NCBI GenBank assembly: GCA_009786975.1
Contig: WRGX01000215.1
Span: 1-34,900 of the forward strand
Direction of reading: 5' to 3'
DNA: 34,900 nt
Source of the DNA: Defluviitaleaceae bacterium
GTDB lineage: Bacteria > Bacillota > Clostridia > Lachnospirales > WQUN01
The translations under genes were made by a program, and so were the position numbers. This document shows, piece after piece, positions 1 to 8,360 of this stretch. The notes beneath the pieces are model-generated. The model saw nothing but the letters and a program-made list of their open reading frames with translations. It did no database searches and was not told the origin of the DNA. How positions within the stretch are numbered: the first letter of the stretch is position 1; each line of letters begins with the position of its first letter.

Positions 1-360
1 CTTTTGGATTGAAAGCGTCTGCAAGTCCTTCAACTTCAATCTACCAAATTCTCGGACAAGATACCCCTCGATAATATCCTGATATGATTGAAAAGTAGTA
101 GGAGATTTTCCGCGACAATAAGCATCAACCCATTCGCGTAAAAATTCTGATACAGTGACATTAGAATCCGTCACATGCTCTTGATTCTCAATCTCCAAAA
201 TCATCTTTTGTAAAATCCGTTCGGCTTCCTTTCGCGTTGTGCCAACTGGAAATGTTTTGTAATTCCTAAGACGTTTTCCTTCTGGGTCAATCCCTGTGTT
301 GACAACTGCCTGCCATACATGACCACCCTTACGGTTATTTTTCCTAAGATATCCACCCAT
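1..360 (-). CDS. Tyrosine recombinase/phage integrase, N-terminal part (truncated by window edge)
   Basis: My translation from the ATG at 360: MGGYLRKNNRKGGHVWQAVVNTGIDPEGKRLRNYKTFPVGTTRKEAERILQKMILEIENQEHVTDSNVTVSEFLREWVDAYCRGKSPTTFQSYQDIIEGYLVREFGRLKLKDLQTLSIQK; typical AP2-like/SAM-like N-terminal arrangement of ICE/phage integrases; GAGGAG RBS upstream. Not in the ORF track because it runs off the edge. Confidence 0.88.
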   Translation of the reverse strand, partial: MGGYLRKNNRKGGHVWQAVVNTGIDPEGKRLRNYKTFPVGTTRKEAERILQKMILEIENQEHVTDSNVTVSEFLREWVDAYCRGKSPTTFQSYQDIIEGYLVREFGRLKLKDLQTLSIQK

Positions 361-381
361 AAAAAAGCTCCTCTCATAAAA

Positions 382-411
382 GTTAGCAGGGTGAAATGTA
401 GCCCTGCTAAC
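382..411 (-). other. Perfect 10-bp-stem hairpin in the leader of the integrase gene
   Basis: gttagcaggg-tgaaatgtag-ccctgctaac, followed on the minus strand by TTTTATG and then the RBS/ATG at 360. Confidence 0.8.
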
Positions 412-432
412 AAAATTAAGTTGTGGTAATCA

Positions 433-645
433 CTACTTTTCAGTATCAACACGGCGTGTTTTGTCGGCATTGACCCATTCGATAAATCGCGCTTTTGAAA
501 CGAAAAAATGATTGCCCGCCTGAATGTGAATGATGCCGCCGTGCTTAATAAGATGTAACGCCTTTGCATACCCCACTCCCAAAGCAAGAGAAATGTCTCG
601 CGGAGTCAGAACGTCGGGGAGGGAGGAAAGACTTGCTCGAACCAA
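433..645 (-). CDS. Small excisionase-like/helix-turn-helix DNA-binding protein
   Basis: PDVLTPRDISLALGVGYAKALHLIKHGGIIHIQAGNHFFVSKARFIEWV matches the excisionase-type HTH layout; likely TTG start at 645 after GAGGTG (ORF extends to 672); adjacent to integrase. Confidence 0.75.
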   Translation of the reverse strand: MVRASLSSLPDVLTPRDISLALGVGYAKALHLIKHGGIIHIQAGNHFFVSKARFIEWVNADKTRRVDTEK

Positions 646-902
646 GAAAATCACCTCACAAAAATTTTTCAAAAATTCTCCAATTGTGCGTCAGTGTCGC
701 CCCAAAAATTCGCCCAACAGACAGCCAGAACCGCCCCAAAGAGACGCGTTTTTTTGTCGGGTGGAGGACAATTCCAAAATGGGTGGCTCTGCCCAGAAAA
801 CGCGGGAGAATCCCTCTTTTAGGCATGTTGCCACATAGCAAGGAAAGCCTTGGAGGGTGCGACACTCTATATAAAAAGCTCTCGTTTTCATCGCGGGAAA
901 AC

Positions 903-959
903 GTGGTTGGGCAGAGAAACGCCTTGCCGAACAAGGGGTTTCCCTGCCCCGCGAACCAC
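903..959. other. Long imperfect hairpin in a non-coding block between the excisionase-like and DUF927 genes
   Basis: gtggtt-gggcagagaaacgccttg-ccgaa-caaggggtttccctgccc-cgcg-aaccac; GTGGTT/AACCAC and GGCAGnGAAACnCCTTG arms are complementary apart from two mismatches. Confidence 0.65.
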
Positions 960-1025
960 AAGAAGCACGCTGTTTTTCCCGTTGGCTCTCGTGGTCGTTA
1001 AAATTCTATCAATTCTATCTATAAT

Positions 1026-2813
1026 TTAAGCTAAATTCTCAATAGGCTTCTCTTTTACTTGAATCGGTTTTCTTACTCTTCCTGTACTTTCTCCAGGGCT
1101 GAACTCATCTTCTTTCGCCTCGAAAATGCGTATAGCATAAACGGTAACAGCAGTACCACTTTCTTTTATTTTTCGCGTGCGCGTATATCTATCATTTTCG
1201 CAGTCAAGCCATTGCCGTTCTTTGAACTTCTTAAAAACAACTTTTGGCTCTTGAAAGCCGCCTTTTCGTAACAACTCTTCGCATTTTTCTTTTGCGATGC
1301 ATACATTCATGATACACTTATTGCCGTTAAACATGGGTTTATTATTTTGAGGTATTCGGATGCCCCATACTTCCCTTGTAGCTGATGATTCAGACAGCTT
1401 TACACTTCCAGTAATAGGATGATGAACAATGGTAGGACTGGCAAGAGAAAATTTATCAATGTTCACGTTAAATTGCTCCATTAGATAGTCGTAGGCTTTT
1501 TTGGCTATATCTCGATTGTCCTGTGTTTCGGCTTCATTTTGCACGAGCGCGTCAAGTATAGTTTCAAATGGTAAACATAAATCCATACACTCGTTTGCCA
1601 GTTCGGTTGCTGTTAATATGAAAGCATACTTTCCTGATGCGCGGGCTGTGAAACTATCGTTCACAAGTGACCGCGAAATAAATAATTTTCGATTGGCTTC
1701 ATATCGCTTCAAAACTTCATTAATTCCAAGTTTTAACATATGCCGTGCAAGGTAATAAATTGGTACAGCATAACATTCTTCTGTCACAAAATGGTTTACT
1801 GTTTCGGCGTGTGTTGCACTTTTCGTCCACGATATACTGTCAAATGATAAAACGCGAATTTCTTTTCCTGTGTTCTGATTACTGTTTGCTGTTAGTCTTT
1901 TCTCGCCATTTGTTAAAATTGTAGTTCTGTAGGTTACCGTTGCCTTTTGGTGTCCTTCTTTTGTTAGTCTCTTTTTCTCCCGCCCGCTTGTCATTCGATA
2001 AATAAATTGGCTTAAATCCTTCCTGTCGTTGGCATCGGCTTCATCAAAGCACGCAGGGAATCCAAAGTTGTATAATAGGGTTGCAAGTAGTGCGTTCTCT
2101 GTACCGTCAAACGTGTTCATAAGAGTATGCGGCTCCAAAAATGATGGCAGACTTCCCATGCTCACAGCTAAACGCGTCGCGGTACTTTTACCCGTTGTCG
2201 ATTCTCCACTTAAATGTATAACCAAGGATTCTGTTTGCAATCTATCGCCCAAGAATCCGACCACAATAGCAGATAGCCCAAATGCCACTGCCAATGATAA
2301 CGGATTGTCGATAATATACTTTTGTGCGAACGCCTTGAACATTTCCAAAGTACCTTTCGGCTTAACAACCAAGTCCCCGATGTATTCCGATTTCACCCCA
2401 ATGGCGCGATGACCCTTGAAAATATGCTTTCCCTTTCTAGTGTCATCCTTGAATACATCCATTCCAACGCCCCTGTGAATTAGCTTAGGCGGCTCGTCTC
2501 GTTCGGCTTCCTGTAATGTGATAAAATCAACAACGTATTTTGCGTTGGATTCTGTAGCGTTCAAACCTTGCGATGCGTATTTTACCAGCTCACTTTTTTT
2601 CAAATCTCCACGCGGTAATTTAATTTTTTGCGTAATTCCCATGTATTCGTATTCCAATTCAAGGATAATGCTCCCATCTTCTAAAACGCGCCACACGTTT
2701 GAAAGATAGGTCGGACTACCAAGATACTGCATAGAAGTATTATTTCGGTGGTCTGAAATTTCAGCCCATAAATTTCCATCTGCATCGTCATGCACTGTGT
2801 ATGAAGTAGGCAT
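1026..2813 (-). CDS. DUF927-type P-loop ATPase/helicase-like protein of a mobile element
   Basis: HLSGESTTGKSTATRLAVSMGS Walker A followed by NALLATLLYNFGFPACFDEADANDRKDLSQFIYRMTSGREKKRL, characteristic of DUF927 proteins; ATG at 2813 preceded by GGAG. Confidence 0.75.
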   Translation of the reverse strand: MPTSYTVHDDADGNLWAEISDHRNNTSMQYLGSPTYLSNVWRVLEDGSIILELEYEYMGITQKIKLPRGDLKKSELVKYASQGLNATESNAKYVVDFITLQEAERDEPPKLIHRGVGMDVFKDDTRKGKHIFKGHRAIGVKSEYIGDLVVKPKGTLEMFKAFAQKYIIDNPLSLAVAFGLSAIVVGFLGDRLQTESLVIHLSGESTTGKSTATRLAVSMGSLPSFLEPHTLMNTFDGTENALLATLLYNFGFPACFDEADANDRKDLSQFIYRMTSGREKKRLTKEGHQKATVTYRTTILTNGEKRLTANSNQNTGKEIRVLSFDSISWTKSATHAETVNHFVTEECYAVPIYYLARHMLKLGINEVLKRYEANRKLFISRSLVNDSFTARASGKYAFILTATELANECMDLCLPFETILDALVQNEAETQDNRDIAKKAYDYLMEQFNVNIDKFSLASPTIVHHPITGSVKLSESSATREVWGIRIPQNNKPMFNGNKCIMNVCIAKEKCEELLRKGGFQEPKVVFKKFKERQWLDCENDRYTRTRKIKESGTAVTVYAIRIFEAKEDEFSPGESTGRVRKPIQVKEKPIENLA

Positions 2814-2841
2814 ATTACAGCTCCATTTCAAATTAAAATAG

Positions 2842-2867
2842 GGGGACTGCCGCGTTGGACAGTCCCC
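2842..2867 (-). other. 8-bp-stem hairpin in the leader of the DUF927 gene
   Basis: ggggactg-ccgcgttgga-cagtcccc; followed on the minus strand by CTATTTTAATTT, RBS and ATG 2813. Confidence 0.75.
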
Positions 2868-2896
2868 ATTGTTGCAAGCATTGTTAAAGGCTGTAC

Positions 2897-3400
2897 CTAA
2901 CTCGAAAAGTCAATAACAGCGAACGTGATTTTTGCCCCTTCAACATCCTGCGTTTCAATTCGGATATTACCGTATGAGCGACTTGTGCGTCCACTAGGAA
3001 AGTCTAAACTGAAGGTATCAATAAGCCATTTAGCCAAACCCGCATTATAAATAGTAGTCGAATCTGAACGTGGAGCAAAGTCAAATGTTTTTGAAGCACC
3101 AGATAATTTTTCAGCGATTATGAGCTTATCACCTTTTTTTGCAACTTGGAGTGTAGAGGGGGACTCCAATTTTTCATGAAGAGCTTTGCTGAGCTTCACG
3201 CGCCTTCCGTTCGATTGCGAATAAACGACATTTAGCCTAAGCGCACCACTGCCACCACGTTGAACAATTTTTGCGAAGTCGTCGGGCGAAACATGCTCAA
3301 GCGTAGAGAGGTCAAATCCTTGTGACTGCTCCTGTCCTGAACCCAAGAGCGAATCTGCCTTTACCGCAACAGGTAAAGTACCCTGCACCTTATCTGCCAT
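2897..3400 (-). CDS. Hypothetical mobile-element protein
   Basis: 167-aa ORF with plausible composition; no family recognised. Confidence 0.6.
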   Translation of the reverse strand: MADKVQGTLPVAVKADSLLGSGQEQSQGFDLSTLEHVSPDDFAKIVQRGGSGALRLNVVYSQSNGRRVKLSKALHEKLESPSTLQVAKKGDKLIIAEKLSGASKTFDFAPRSDSTTIYNAGLAKWLIDTFSLDFPSGRTSRSYGNIRIETQDVEGAKITFAVIDFSS

Positions 3401-3438
3401 AAAAAACCAACTTTCTAGCGCATTTGCGCGTTAAATTT

Positions 3439-3468
3439 GGAACGTGCCAAAACAAGGCTTCACGTTCC
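3439..3468 (-). other. 8-bp-stem hairpin upstream of ORF 2897-3400
   Basis: ggaacgtg-ccaaaacaaggctt-cacgttcc, perfect arms. Confidence 0.7.
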
Positions 3469-3617
3469 CTAAGTAATTGTTCTTTGATAAAGTTGTACAA
3501 TACTTTTTACATAGCTAACCCATAACATCAAGCAATTCTTTGACATTTCACTGGATTTGTTGCAAAATTTGATATAATGACGGTAATATTTGCAAGTAAA
3601 GCCTTGGGGGAAGCGGT

Positions 3618-4085
3618 TTGAGTGATTATAGTAAGCGCGAAAAGGAAAGGCAGATTAAGGAAATATTACGCTTGCGCCTTATAGAATCGTGTACCTATGT
3701 AGAAATTACAAGACAAATTGGTGTTTCTCGTCCGACCGTCCGAAAGTATGTTGATTGGTTCACGCGCATTGCTTCCCGCGAAGATATGGCGTTAATGGAC
3801 ACCTACAAATCTATGAAGCGTAGAGTTCCGTTCCCTGTTCGTTGGAATAAATACGTCAAGATAATGGTTGACAGTTACGCCCGGCATCCTAAGAGAGTAG
3901 CCACTTCTGACATGCGTAAAAAAATTTTACTAGCGGCTACCTCTGGTCTGCCACCCGATAGTATACGGAGTGCAATGGAGACGTATCGAAATTTGCGTAT
4001 TATAATAGGAAGCGTTCCATCCTATGAATTGGTCGCTAAGGTTTTGAGAGAATATAAAAGCAAGCTAAAGCCGCCCACTACTTGA
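3618..4085 (+). CDS. HTH protein with transposase/regulator-like DNA-binding domain
   Basis: RLRLIESCTYVEITRQIGVSRPTVRKYVDWF is a clear HTH; TTG start; transcribed opposite to its neighbours. Confidence 0.6.
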   Translation: MSDYSKREKERQIKEILRLRLIESCTYVEITRQIGVSRPTVRKYVDWFTRIASREDMALMDTYKSMKRRVPFPVRWNKYVKIMVDSYARHPKRVATSDMRKKILLAATSGLPPDSIRSAMETYRNLRIIIGSVPSYELVAKVLREYKSKLKPPTT

Positions 4086-4113
4086 TAAATGAGCGGCTTA
4101 GGCAATGGCGTTT

Positions 4114-4716
4114 CTATTCTTTTTTCTTTGGCTTGTTCGTTGGCGCGGGCTTGCCGTCCTTGGCTTCGGATTCCGTTTTGTCGGCGGTCGGCGCGGGTAG
4201 TGCGAACGGTACAAGCTCCCACGGCTTATTTCTCAACGATGGTGAGAGTGGATGCAGACCCTCACGCCCCGAAGCGTCTGCGATTACAAAAATTTTTTCC
4301 GCGAATGGACGGAGCGAGTCAAACAATTTAGCTTGAAACGGAAGAACCTTTTTGTAGGTCTGCCCGATAGAGCCCAACGCCCAGATAAAGGTATCGCTTT
4401 CGCTTGCGTGTGTTACAATCTGCTCGTAATTTTCGGGACATGTGAGTTCTGCCAAGTCACCCGACAAGTTCAGTTTTGGTGTCATAAATGAAAACAGATT
4501 GACGATACAGCATGAGCCGTAACCTAGCGAAGATAGGGCATTGATGCAGAAAAGCGTCGTATAATCCATGTGATAAATGCTTGGCATTATGCCCGCGTTG
4601 CTCATACATATTGTGGCCTTAGGCAGTTCCTCGTTCCACACCTTTTCAAGCAATAGGCGATGCGTGTCTTTATGAAAAATAGCGCGGGTGCGCATGGTAA
4701 ATTGATTTTCGTTCAT
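4114..4716 (-). CDS. DUF1643-family protein
   Basis: RAIFHKDTHRLLLEKVWNEELPKATICMSNAGIMPS...DYTTLFCINALSSLGYGSCCIVNLFSFMTPK...FIWALGSIG fits the DUF1643 layout; AAAGGAG RBS before ATG 4716. Confidence 0.7.
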   Translation of the reverse strand: MNENQFTMRTRAIFHKDTHRLLLEKVWNEELPKATICMSNAGIMPSIYHMDYTTLFCINALSSLGYGSCCIVNLFSFMTPKLNLSGDLAELTCPENYEQIVTHASESDTFIWALGSIGQTYKKVLPFQAKLFDSLRPFAEKIFVIADASGREGLHPLSPSLRNKPWELVPFALPAPTADKTESEAKDGKPAPTNKPKKKE

Positions 4717-4754
4717 GAGTTAAAACTCCTTTCGTTTCTCTGAAATAGAAAAAT

Positions 4755-4782
4755 GGACTAATTCCATAATCGGAATTAGCCC
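4755..4782 (-). other. 11-bp-stem hairpin with U-rich tail in the leader of the DUF1643 gene
   Basis: Minus strand GGGCTAATTCC-gattat-GGAATTAGTCC-ATTTTTCTATTTC (one G.U pair). Confidence 0.75.
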
Positions 4783-4795
4783 ACAGACAATATTA

Positions 4796-4945
4796 TTAAA
4801 CTTCTCTTTCCAAACACTCTTCAATGTTAGCAATCTTTACTTCGCAACTGGCAAGCATTTTTTCAATGTTTGTCATACAAAGATACCATTGCTCCATTAG
4901 GTCAAGTTCTCGTGTCCAGCGATTGCATTTTGTTTCGTTTTCCAC
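4796..4945 (-). CDS. Small (49-aa) hypothetical protein
   Basis: GTG start after AAAGAGGTG; translation MENETKCNRWTRELDLMEQWYLCMTNIEKMLASCEVKIANIEECLEREV. Below the track's length cutoff. Confidence 0.5.
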   Translation of the reverse strand: MENETKCNRWTRELDLMEQWYLCMTNIEKMLASCEVKIANIEECLEREV

Positions 4946-5065
4946 AATACAACACCTCTTTGTCAAGATAAGATATTGTATTGTTTGCGATGGTTTGCGA
5001 TATCGAATACGCTGAATGTGGCGGTAATGCTGATGTTGCTTGCCCCGGTAATCATTTGAGCTTTG

Positions 5066-5791
5066 CTAATTTGGAACATAATCAAACGGGCGAAAGTTTT
5101 GATAAGTGATGGTTATTTGGCTACCAGATGTAAACAGCGTTAGATAATATCCACCCGATTCCCATGCGACAGCCATTCCTCCGATTCTTATTCCTGTAGG
5201 GTTGCCGTATATTGCCACAAACCTATCCGCAATGTTTTGCCTGTGTTCGCTTGTGAGATTTTGGAATCTGCCACCTGTCATTTCAATCAAGGCAACAGCG
5301 GGCATGGTTGCCATGTCGTTTTCAGCTACTATTATTGAAGTGACCTCTTCATTGAATCTGATATGTGCGCCAAAGTCAACTCCTTCAAACGTAAAATCCA
5401 TAGCGTTTGAGAGGCCTTGCACATGGATATATCCGTCCCCAAATGGCATTGTGGATATCCAAATTTCAGGAATTTCGCTTACAGTCATGCCAAGCCTTAC
5501 ATCCAAGTCAGGGAGTATTCGCAAGTGACCTGTTGCAAGTGAAGCGGGGTTGCCCGACCTATTGCCAAAAAATAACAATAGCCCACCGACAACAATGACT
5601 ACCGCAACAACTGCAATGATGATATTTCTCTTTGTCAACAGGACTTTTACGCCGCCGCTTGACACTTGAGCATTCACATTATCGGCTGTTTGCATTATCA
5701 TGCTTTTTACTTCACCTCTTTTCACTTTCTCACTTGCGGTATCGACTGTTTGTTTCACTGTCGATTTTGCTTTATCAAAAACATCTTTCAT
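5066..5791 (-). CDS. Single-TM hypothetical protein
   Basis: Charged amphipathic N-terminus, then NIIIAVVAVVIVVGGLLLFFG TM segment and an extracytoplasmic domain; GAGAGGTG RBS. Confidence 0.65.
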   Translation of the reverse strand: MKDVFDKAKSTVKQTVDTASEKVKRGEVKSMIMQTADNVNAQVSSGGVKVLLTKRNIIIAVVAVVIVVGGLLLFFGNRSGNPASLATGHLRILPDLDVRLGMTVSEIPEIWISTMPFGDGYIHVQGLSNAMDFTFEGVDFGAHIRFNEEVTSIIVAENDMATMPAVALIEMTGGRFQNLTSEHRQNIADRFVAIYGNPTGIRIGGMAVAWESGGYYLTLFTSGSQITITYQNFRPFDYVPN

Positions 5792-5830
5792 TTTGAATCA
5801 CACCTCTCGATTTATTTGATTTTTCAAAGC

Positions 5831-6598
5831 CTACAACTTCAAGGCTTCCACTTTCTTTTTGTAGTCCAAGAAACACCTCATCCCTAAGAACATCAATATT
5901 ATTATGGAAATCCATTGGCTTGTTGAAAATCCAAAGAAGATACCCCTTGCCAAATCGCCTCGGAAAAATTCGATTATGAAACGAAACAAGGCATATGACC
6001 ATAAGTAACTTCTTAACAGTTCAATTTTACTGCTTTTTTTCTCTACAATAAGAAGGGCAGCAAAGAGAATAAAATTGAAAATGGATTCAAACAGGGGTAT
6101 GGGTAGCCTGTCAAAATGTATTGCTCCCAGCAGAACAAACGGCTCGACTAATTGCCTGCCCGAACAACAACCACCTAACAAGCAGCCGATTCTTGCTATG
6201 CTGTGAAACAAGGGAATTGCAGGAGTAGACATTTGAAACAGCTCGTTTGCAGATAGTTTCCTGTATTTGGCAAGCATTTTTATTGCAAAAAGTACCCCGA
6301 ATAATCCGCCGTAAAATACGATGCCCCCTCTTGTAAAAAAGTGGATTACGTTTTGAGTGGAAAAGTTGTTAATAAGATGCGGTAATCGGGTTAGCAGGAA
6401 TAAAAACCTACTGCCAATCGCCCCAAAGACTAACGCCGCAACAAGAGCAGTCAACAAATCTCTAAATTCCACATGAAACTTAATACTTCGACCATACATA
6501 TAAAACAGCGTTACTGCGCCACCGATAAATGCCACAAGTGTAAATGAAGGGATTGAAAAATTGATGTTGTCGATTGAAAACTGTATGTGTGGATGCAT
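5831..6598 (-). CDS. Prolipoprotein diacylglyceryl transferase (Lgt)-like integral membrane protein
   Basis: HSIARIGCLLGGCCSGR and RFIIEFFRGDLARGIFFGFSTSQWISI match Lgt-family signatures; hydrophobic multi-TM; ATG at 6598. Confidence 0.85.
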   Translation of the reverse strand: MHPHIQFSIDNINFSIPSFTLVAFIGGAVTLFYMYGRSIKFHVEFRDLLTALVAALVFGAIGSRFLFLLTRLPHLINNFSTQNVIHFFTRGGIVFYGGLFGVLFAIKMLAKYRKLSANELFQMSTPAIPLFHSIARIGCLLGGCCSGRQLVEPFVLLGAIHFDRLPIPLFESIFNFILFAALLIVEKKSSKIELLRSYLWSYALFRFIIEFFRGDLARGIFFGFSTSQWISIIILMFLGMRCFLDYKKKVEALKL

Positions 6599-6600
6599 CG

Positions 6601-6921
6601 TTAAAGCCCGATACATCCAACGCAGTCCATGCAGTCGTCAACGCATGAACCACAATCTTCAACACAAGCTCTGCATCCTAACTCACAGTTCCCGCAGGTT
6701 ACACAATAGACACATTCGTCACAAACGCATCCAACGCAATAAGATGTGCATACGATGGGTGCCAAAATTACACAAGTGAAGCACCCCGCGAAACCTCCGA
6801 TATCACTCCCATAAGCCAATACTTCTTCGCTGGTTATTGCAGATGAGAAAAGTATACATGCTGAAACTGCAACAATCGCGATTAAGACTGATAATTGCTT
6901 CATCACTTTCTTGTTTTTCAT
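6601..6921 (-). CDS. Cys-rich secreted protein, possible lipoprotein
   Basis: Signal-like N-terminus with VSAC lipobox-like motif; C-terminal half ...CFTCVILAPIVCTSYCVGCVCDECVYCVTCGNCELGCRACVEDCGSCVDDCMDCVGCIGL; AAAGGGG RBS; stops 2 nt before the Lgt-like start. Confidence 0.75.
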   Translation of the reverse strand: MKNKKVMKQLSVLIAIVAVSACILFSSAITSEEVLAYGSDIGGFAGCFTCVILAPIVCTSYCVGCVCDECVYCVTCGNCELGCRACVEDCGSCVDDCMDCVGCIGL

Positions 6922-6950
6922 TGTAATTTACCCCTTTACCAGATATTATT

Positions 6951-7289
6951 TTATTCAGATTTGAAACTCTCTCTAACCATGCGCTCTATCCATTGCGAGG
7001 TATAGCCGCATGTCATAGCAATATGCTCTCTGTCGCGTCTGTTGGAACACGTTGACGCAATGGACACAACGTATTCGGGTCTGTAGAAATGTTTAGGAAA
7101 TCCAAGACTGCAACCTCGGAAGTGAATGTACATCCGTACAGCAACCTCAATTCCAAACACTTTTACAATCTCCCCGTAATCACCGCCGACAATTCCGCGG
7201 AAATCATCGGGATTGTTCATTTTTTCACCCGCCAATTCAATTAAATCTTGAATCAAGATTCGCTCTTTTTCGTCAGAAATCACAAGCAA
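6951..7289 (-). CDS. Mor-like transcriptional activator family protein (probable)
   Basis: ELAGEKMN...RGIVGGDYGEIVKVFGIEVAVRMYIHFRGCSLGFPKHFYRPEYVVSIA...HIAMTCGYTSQWIERMV resembles Mor/C layout; AAAGGAG 8 nt before TTG at 7289 (track ORF starts upstream at 7433). Confidence 0.55.
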   Translation of the reverse strand: MLVISDEKERILIQDLIELAGEKMNNPDDFRGIVGGDYGEIVKVFGIEVAVRMYIHFRGCSLGFPKHFYRPEYVVSIASTCSNRRDREHIAMTCGYTSQWIERMVRESFKSE

Positions 7290-7502
7290 TGCGCTCACTC
7301 CTTTCAACATTATGGATATTTTAGTAGCATAATTTTCCATTCGCAAATGTGAGAGCGAATCGAAAGCGGAAGTAATAATCATGGTGAAAATCAAATGCGT
7401 TTTGCAAGTGAAAACACCATGTAAAAAGCACAATCCACGCGGAACATAGAAGCCTCTGTTTCATCGCCATTACCCTTGCCCTACTGGGCTATACCTATGT
7501 CC

Positions 7503-7877
7503 CTACGCTAAAAAGTCTTTGATAATGGTAGTTCGCTCTGCTCCGTCCTTGTCCGCGTCCTGTACGCATAGCAGTAGCGCGTACTCGTGTAACTCCTCCA
7601 GTACCAAGGTAAGAATACGCTCGGTTGTGTCGGATTGGGTATCGTCTGCATTGAAGAATCCGCACATGGTAATAAACTTGCTATCGTCCGCGAAGCGTTG
7701 AAAATAGTTTTCGGGAAAAATACCATCGATTTCTTCAAGACAGAATAAATGCCCTTCTTGGAATAAAGATTCTCCGTCATCTAATATGAAGCCTTTGAAA
7801 TGCGCGGTGAGATACTTTTCCAGTTTTTTGCTAATTTCGACTGCGTTCATTCCTTTAACGCTCAAGCCCTTGCCCAT
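7503..7877 (-). CDS. Hypothetical accessory protein
   Basis: GAAGGTG RBS before ATG 7877; coherent acidic 124-aa product. Confidence 0.55.
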   Translation of the reverse strand: MGKGLSVKGMNAVEISKKLEKYLTAHFKGFILDDGESLFQEGHLFCLEEIDGIFPENYFQRFADDSKFITMCGFFNADDTQSDTTERILTLVLEELHEYALLLCVQDADKDGAERTTIIKDFLA

Positions 7878-7903
7878 AAGTTCACCTTCTCTGTATAAAA
7901 ATA

Positions 7904-7930
7904 AGCCCGACAAAAAATCCTTGTCAGGCT
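7904..7930 (-). other. 9-bp-stem hairpin with U-rich tail upstream of ORF 7503-7877
   Basis: Minus strand AGCCTGACA-aggattttt-TGTCGGGCT-TATTTTTATA. Confidence 0.75.
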
Positions 7931-7989
7931 GTACAGCTACTAAAAAAATAATATACGATTGATTTTTTGATAAATACGGTTTAGTATGC

Positions 7990-8092
7990 GCGGCAAAGCC
8001 GCTACAGCCCTATTTTGGCTCGTGCCTCGCCAAAACAGGGAATCCATGACAATATGTAGACAAAAAAGGTGACGAGCGTTAACGCCGTCACC
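7990..8092. other. Cluster of three hairpins in the distal flank of the integrative element
   Basis: gcggc-aaa-gccgc (7990-8002); ccctattttggc/gccaaaacaggg (8008-8040); ggtgacg-a-gcgttaacgc-cgtcacc flanked by A-runs (8068-8092). Confidence 0.65.
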
Positions 8093-8297
8093 AAAAAAAT
8101 CGCGCTCAATCAGAATTTTTGAAGCAAGCACCCCAAAGCGACGTCGCTTGCGTCGCTCGTTGGTCGCTTCCTTGAAATTATTGGACGAGTAAAATGATTT
8201 TTCAGCGTCCATTCGTCGCCGCAATAGGTGAAACCAATTGAAAACAAACGCGAATACATACGAATGAGTGACAAGAATTTCCATAATTCAGGACATG

Positions 8298-8343
8298 AAA
8301 AAAGGTTAAATTACTGAACAAACCCAGTAAACTCAACCTTTTT
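8298..8343 (-). terminator. Terminator-like hairpin downstream of tRNA-Trp
   Basis: Minus strand AAAAAGGTTgagtTTACTGggtttgttCAGTAAtttAACCTTTTTTC, imperfect stem ending in a T-run. Confidence 0.6.
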
Positions 8344-8360
8344 CATTTTCCCCGATATTA

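Noticed and set aside
201-587. ORF 201-587 (minus)
   Set aside because: Overlaps the integrase start and the excisionase-like gene in another frame; no family signal.
656-1001. ORFs in the block next to the excisionase-like gene
   Set aside because: Overlapping ORFs on both strands with odd composition and no RBS; the block looks structured and non-coding.
7940-8284. ORF 7940-8284 as a gene
   Set aside because: No convincing RBS or family; overlaps three hairpins. Left uncalled rather than ruled out.
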